The notes under the pieces were generated by a model. That model saw only the letters and a list, made by a program, of their open reading frames with translations. It was not told the DNA's origin and did no database searches. The position numbers and the translations under genes are program-made. Below, one piece after another: positions 59,461 to 64,000 of a DNA stretch of 64,000 bases; the first letter of the stretch is position 1; every line of letters begins with the position of its first letter. The DNA comes from Talpa occidentalis (taxonomy: Eukaryota; Chordata; Mammalia; Eulipotyphla; Talpidae), in NCBI RefSeq assembly GCF_014898055.3, contig NW_023604295.1, positions 141,638,676-141,702,675 of the forward strand. Direction: 5' to 3'.

Positions 59461-60870
59461 GCTAGAGCTCAGGTGGAGGTAGTGGAGGTGGGAGGGATTG
59501 TCTTGGACACTTGCTCCTGATTAAAATTTGTTTGAACAAAAAAGCAGGAAGAATTGACTGACGGATAGCATATGGAGGTTACACATAATGCGTTCACATT
59601 CTCATGTTTGTTTGAATTTGGACCATTTTATTTCTTTGTCAGTTTTTGTCTCTATCTGTAACTGTTTCTGTCACTTTTAAGCAATGTGAATAAATATCAA
59701 ACAGGTGAGCTTATTTAACAACATTAATCTTATAACACAATTAACACAACATTATTAAAACTGGAGATGAATAAGCACCATTAAAGCAGCATCAGGGATT
59801 TGTAGGAATGTAGCTACTGTGTTCTGTTCTCAAACCACTTCAAAATCCAGATGTTCTTTCTTTTGCTGTTCCTTACACATACGCTGATGTTAGTACATTA
59901 ATTGTTGGGTGTATTGAAAAGAAACGTGTGCAAGCAATTATTTGGAATGATGCAGCACTTTCATAAATTTGATGAAGTCCCACCTCTAAATAAATAATGT
60001 TAAGGCTTGCAATGAAGGTATTTTTTGAAAATTCTGGTTCTTTTGATTCAGTCAGATTCTTCTGATTTTCAAATATTGTACGTGTGTTGGCACGTGAATA
60101 TACATTTTCTTTCAGGAGGGATTGCATGCTTACCAAATATTAACATAAAGAAGTGATTATGTAAAGATGGAAAAGTTTACAAAACCCACATTTATTGTAC
60201 GAGAGTCGTGGAGTTACACATCTGTTCTTTACGCTTTCATCATGGTGCAGTGTCAGGAATACATCCCATGTCTTTTCAGTAATTAAAGAAATTATGGCTG
60301 TCTCCAGATGCTCCATGAACATGCCCTACAGTCTCTGGGTGAGTGTTAGAAAATTTCTATAAGCAATGATTAGATTCACCCTCAAATTACAATTCAGATT
60401 AGAAATATTATCGATAATTGTGTTTATGATCACTCCAAAAATGAGTCAACTTATTTACTGCTGTTTATGATTCAATCTAAGCTTAAGATTGATTCTTCCT
60501 GTTTTGTAAACATTTTTCAAGAAGATTGAAATTGACTCCCTGCTTTAACTAAATAATTTTTCACACTATCAGTACCTTTTTGAATATCTTCCACTTAAAG
60601 CCAGTAGCAGAATAATGCCTATTTTCAGTAAACTCCAAATAGACATGCATGTTTGAAAAGAGTAACTGATCATTTCTCAGAGAAAATTTAGTATCCCATG
60701 GGTCTCTTTGTTTTATCAAATGCATTTTTCTTTCAAAAATAAAAAGCCAGTTAACACTTGTTGACTTTTTTATGACTTCTAATGAAGTAATGTTCAAGTT
60801 GGTTTTAATCAATAGTAGCACACATTTAACAAGAGATGTGTATTTTTATTGTTAAATCTTAAGCATATAT
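59461..60870. other. Unique AT-rich DNA
   Basis: No repeat or gene is recognised. The minus-strand frames of 60-87 codons lack known domains. Confidence 0.4.
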
Positions 60871-61123
60871 ATATGTATTATTTATTTTTGCATAGAAGAA
60901 CTGGGGTACAGGCCAGAGGTACAGGAGGGTGAGAGGATTCACCAGAGAGAGACTGGGGAGCAGAACAGGCAGATCTACTGAAATCCACTGCTGAGGGGAG
61001 CAGCAGGTGCAGACAGGAGAGGTCTGCTTCACCATATGTGGGTCAGCTCCCTGGCTGGGCATAGAACTCAGGCAGTAGTGGTGACAATGCTGAGACTTAA
61101 CCTCAAGATCACCAAGGAGGCCC
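60871..61123 (-). mobile_element. tRNA-derived SINE, older subfamily
   Basis: Minus-strand copy with a decayed head. The 13-bp duplication CTTAAGCATATAT / CTTAGGCATATAT (60858-60870 and 61124-61136) has one mismatch. Confidence 0.9.
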
Positions 61124-61136
61124 CTTAGGCATATAT

Positions 61137-64000
61137 TCTTAAAGATTCTTCTGTTTTCTCACATACCCACAGCCTGGCTTTTCCCTTGTTGGGTCCCACG
61201 CCCTCCCCAGGGAGAACCCCTCCCTCTGCCCCGCCCCCCACCCAATAGAGCAGGTGAAGTACATGTTCTTTGCGCCCACTTTACATCTGCTCCATTTGAT
61301 GAAACACGTATCAGCTGTAAACTATGGGCCGCAGGAATTAGGGGGTAAGGTCAACACAGAACTTCTCACCATCTGCAGCCTGTGTCCTCTAAATTCAGTG
61401 ATTCTTCTTTAGTCACAGGTTCAGTACCTCTCTGACGTCTTCTCCTCAGCCCTATTCTTCAGCATAATCTATTTAGTCGGACTTCCTCTTATTCCCAAAC
61501 CATCACTTTTGCCCAGCTTTCCTGTGTCTCCTGTGACCTGGGGGCAGGCATTAAACACCATCCTAAACCTTTGCCTCACTGGCTCACCCCACATGCCAGT
61601 CAATGACTCCAGGGGAATCCCGCTACTGACTCTGTTTTCATTCCAAGTGGCCAAAGGTTATCGAAGAAAGTCAAGAAAACATCTATTAAAAAATCATGCT
61701 ATCTAATGCCAGCTGGGCCCTCACTGCTACTTGCAATCCTTTTATCCTTACCTATTGATTAGACATCAAAATTCTGAAAAATCCATTTGGGCAGTCAGAG
61801 AAGTTAAAAGGTTGGTGGGTGCAAGCTCCTGGAGTCAGAGAATGGACGAAGGGAAGCCCCAGAGCAGGCTGGTCTGAGAAGGGAGTGACAGACAGGACCC
61901 AGGGGGGTCGGGTCAGAGGAGAGCCCAGAACAGCCTGCTTGGCAGGAGCAGTGCTGCTATTTGCACATGCTCGGATGTCTGTGCCCAGAGCCGACAAAGA
62001 TAAATTCCACTGTGGTTGAACAAATAGGCTTTCCTTATCCTCAGCCAATAAATATCCCATATTCTGAATAGGCTCCCAATTGACTTCTTGGTACAATTTG
62101 AGTTGATGGTCTGCACAGCTGTGTAGAAATGAGGGCTTGGGTTACATACAGACAACCTCTGACTATAATTGCCCCATTACAGGGGTGATCAACTGAGACG
62201 CCATTGCCAAAAGTCCCTCGTTGTGAACTCCCTGAGACCGGATACAGACTGTTTTTGATGGAAGGCCAATTGCTCAGGGATTTACTGCCCTTAGCGGTTC
62301 TCTAGAAGGCAACGAGGCTTGCTTTCAGGGCACAAGGAAGAAACCATCTGTTTGCTCAGACCTTTGCCTGAGTGCAAACCTCATAGTCCCCAGGGGCTTT
62401 GATGATGTTGTTGTTATTGTTATTCTTCATTATTTATTGATCATCAGAAATACATAATGTACTGAGAGATGATAATGTTCATGGGAAATACAGTTTATGT
62501 GTATGAAAAATGCTCAATCTAATACACTCTCTATAATGTCTGGGAGGATAGTGCTTCTTACCTGGTAACTGATGGAGTTGTCTAGTCAGAGGTAGTAGGT
62601 CCTTTTGCTTTTCCTTTAGATAAGATTAAAAATAAATAAATAAACCTCTCCAATGATTGGAATATTTTCCCAAATCATCTAACAAGGGAACAGCTCAGAG
62701 AACTTGTTCTTTGATCTAGGTCTGCTTAGATTGCCTACCTCACCCCTCACTCTTGCTTCCCTTTGTTCATTCACTCCTATATTAAAGAAATAGTTATAAT
62801 CGCATAGTATATGTCAGACTTCATGAAACTAGAGATTAATGAACTACTGTCATTATCTCAAAAGCTCATTGAAGAGAAGTCAAGGATTTTTGCCATATAT
62901 CACCTCTCATCTTGATAGAAATGCACAGAAGTTGTCCTAAAGATTAATAACCTCATTATTTGTATTGTGGTTAAGATCCTTAATAGTGCAATTACAAGAA
63001 TATTTATTATTTATAAAATGGATAACATTAAGGGGAAATTGTTTTAAATTTTTTCTTACAGTCATTGATATTGTAATTCTAAATTTAGAGAGAGTAGAAG
63101 ACTTTTTTTTTAATTTAAATAGTGTTACTTCTCTCTAAAGGGTAAAGCTTTTCTTAACTCTAATCTGGTTCTGATCCCATCCTACGACAATGTCTTTGTC
63201 TTAATTTTTACAGTGAAATCTCCCAACATTCAAGGATAGGTGAATATCTGCAAATTAATCATTAACTAAAGTGAAACTAAACATGTATTGAAATATTAAG
63301 CTCCTATAAAATATAATTAGCATTAATTTGATCTATTTTATTAATTAAAATGCAATGAGTGCTATATTTTAAATGTAGTCATGTGTTTTGACATTGCATT
63401 ATATGGAAAGTTTTCTACTCTGCATTGTGGTATGAGAAATTTTCAATAGTTGCAACAATTTGTCCATGCTTGTTTTCTGTGACCTTTGTAGGCATCAGTG
63501 TCATTACAGGGGTTTACTATCTACTTTTGAATACTGAGAGTTCAATGGAGAGAATAATAAAGGAAGACAAATCCATTTTTACACACGTAGCAATATGGAC
63601 AGTTTTCTTTTTTTTCCTCAGTCATAATAATAGTTATTCACCAAGCAACTTGATTATCACCACTGAGTTTCCAAATGGTTAGAATTGACCAAAGTCTGTA
63701 TATCATCCAGTGGGCTGACCGAACCCATTCATGGAATTGATTTGATTCAAGGAAAGAATTGTCATCTCAATGTTGCCTTGAATAAGCATATGTGAGAGGC
63801 AAAAATATCTGAGCAATCTCCACATTTTTGTGTAATTTTCTTCCTTAATATTATAATTTTATTGATTTCAAATTGTAGAGTATCAATTATGGTCAAAATG
63901 TATCCAATAATTAAGTGTTCTTTTATGTGAACTCCATTGTGAAACTTTAACATTTTAGAAATGCCCAGCACATTCTGTTCCAGAAGTGTGAATCATTCTG
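61137..64000. other. Unique non-coding DNA to the window end
   Basis: No repeat or gene assigned. 61170-61240 is C-rich and 61800-61960 is G-rich, but neither has the length or CpG density of a CpG island. The 114-codon minus-strand frame at 61752-62096 has no known domain. Confidence 0.4.

Noticed and set aside
59031..59465. 144-codon open frame resembling the one at 51585
   Set aside because: The resemblance arises because both lie in copies of the same LTR. The C-terminal parts diverge by frameshift, so this is not a conserved protein.
1..64000. CRISPR array, operon or other bacterial system
   Set aside because: All direct repeats found are microsatellites, SINEs, LTRs or single duplications. 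Base composition and repeat content are mammalian.

Overview
This 64 kb window looks like intergenic or deep-intronic DNA from a placental mammal. It is AT-rich and packed with interspersed repeats. I could not support any protein-coding gene, exon, tRNA, rRNA or CRISPR array. The longest open frames (148 and 144 codons) lie inside two copies of one LTR, and a recurring family of similar small frames is produced by copies of one SINE. The dominant repeat is a tRNA-derived SINE of about 260-290 bp, with 14 copies. It has a Pol III A box and B box in its head and an A-rich tail carrying AATAAA and TCTTT. That tail layout is typical of T+ SINEs of Laurasiatheria. The body differs from the carnivore, horse, ruminant/whale, pig, camel and vesper-bat SINEs I know. 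A horseshoe-bat-type genome (Rhinolophus/Hipposideros, Rhin-1-like SINE) is my best guess, at only moderate confidence.

Layout. 1-5.9 kb: unique DNA, a GA microsatellite and three ancient MIR pieces. 5.9-7.7 kb: an old minus-strand L1 split by a younger plus-strand L1 3' end, with one SINE inside the younger L1 and another at the younger/old L1 junction. 7.7-23.6 kb: mostly unique, with SINEs at 9.0, 10.8, 16.7 and 21.8 kb, L2-like pieces at 11.3 and 12.3 kb, and an MLT1-type MaLR LTR at 14.4 kb. 23.6-26.7 kb: an ancient repeat broken by two head-to-head SINEs, then a 3' L1 fragment. 27-47 kb: unique DNA with L2, MIR, L1 and other ancient fragments, SINEs at 33.4 and 42.1 kb, and a (GT)19 repeat. 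47.6-48.5 kb: a second head-to-head SINE pair and a degenerate MER2/Tigger-like piece. 51.4-59.5 kb: four solo LTRs, all minus-strand. Two are copies of one ~590 bp family, and two are copies of one 463 bp family with one inserted inside the other. 58-64 kb: SINEs at 58.1 and 61.0 kb and otherwise unique DNA.

No genes act together here, so no pathway can be described. The story is repeat history. Target-site duplications support most SINE insertions and all four LTRs of the 51-60 kb region. They show nested insertion order, two SINE age classes, one SINE that carried 23 nt of foreign sequence in its 3' tail, and one SINE copy lacking its head. A few long repeat-free stretches rich in TAATTA-type motifs are plausible conserved regulatory DNA, but that needs an alignment. 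I found no convincing previously undescribed biological system.
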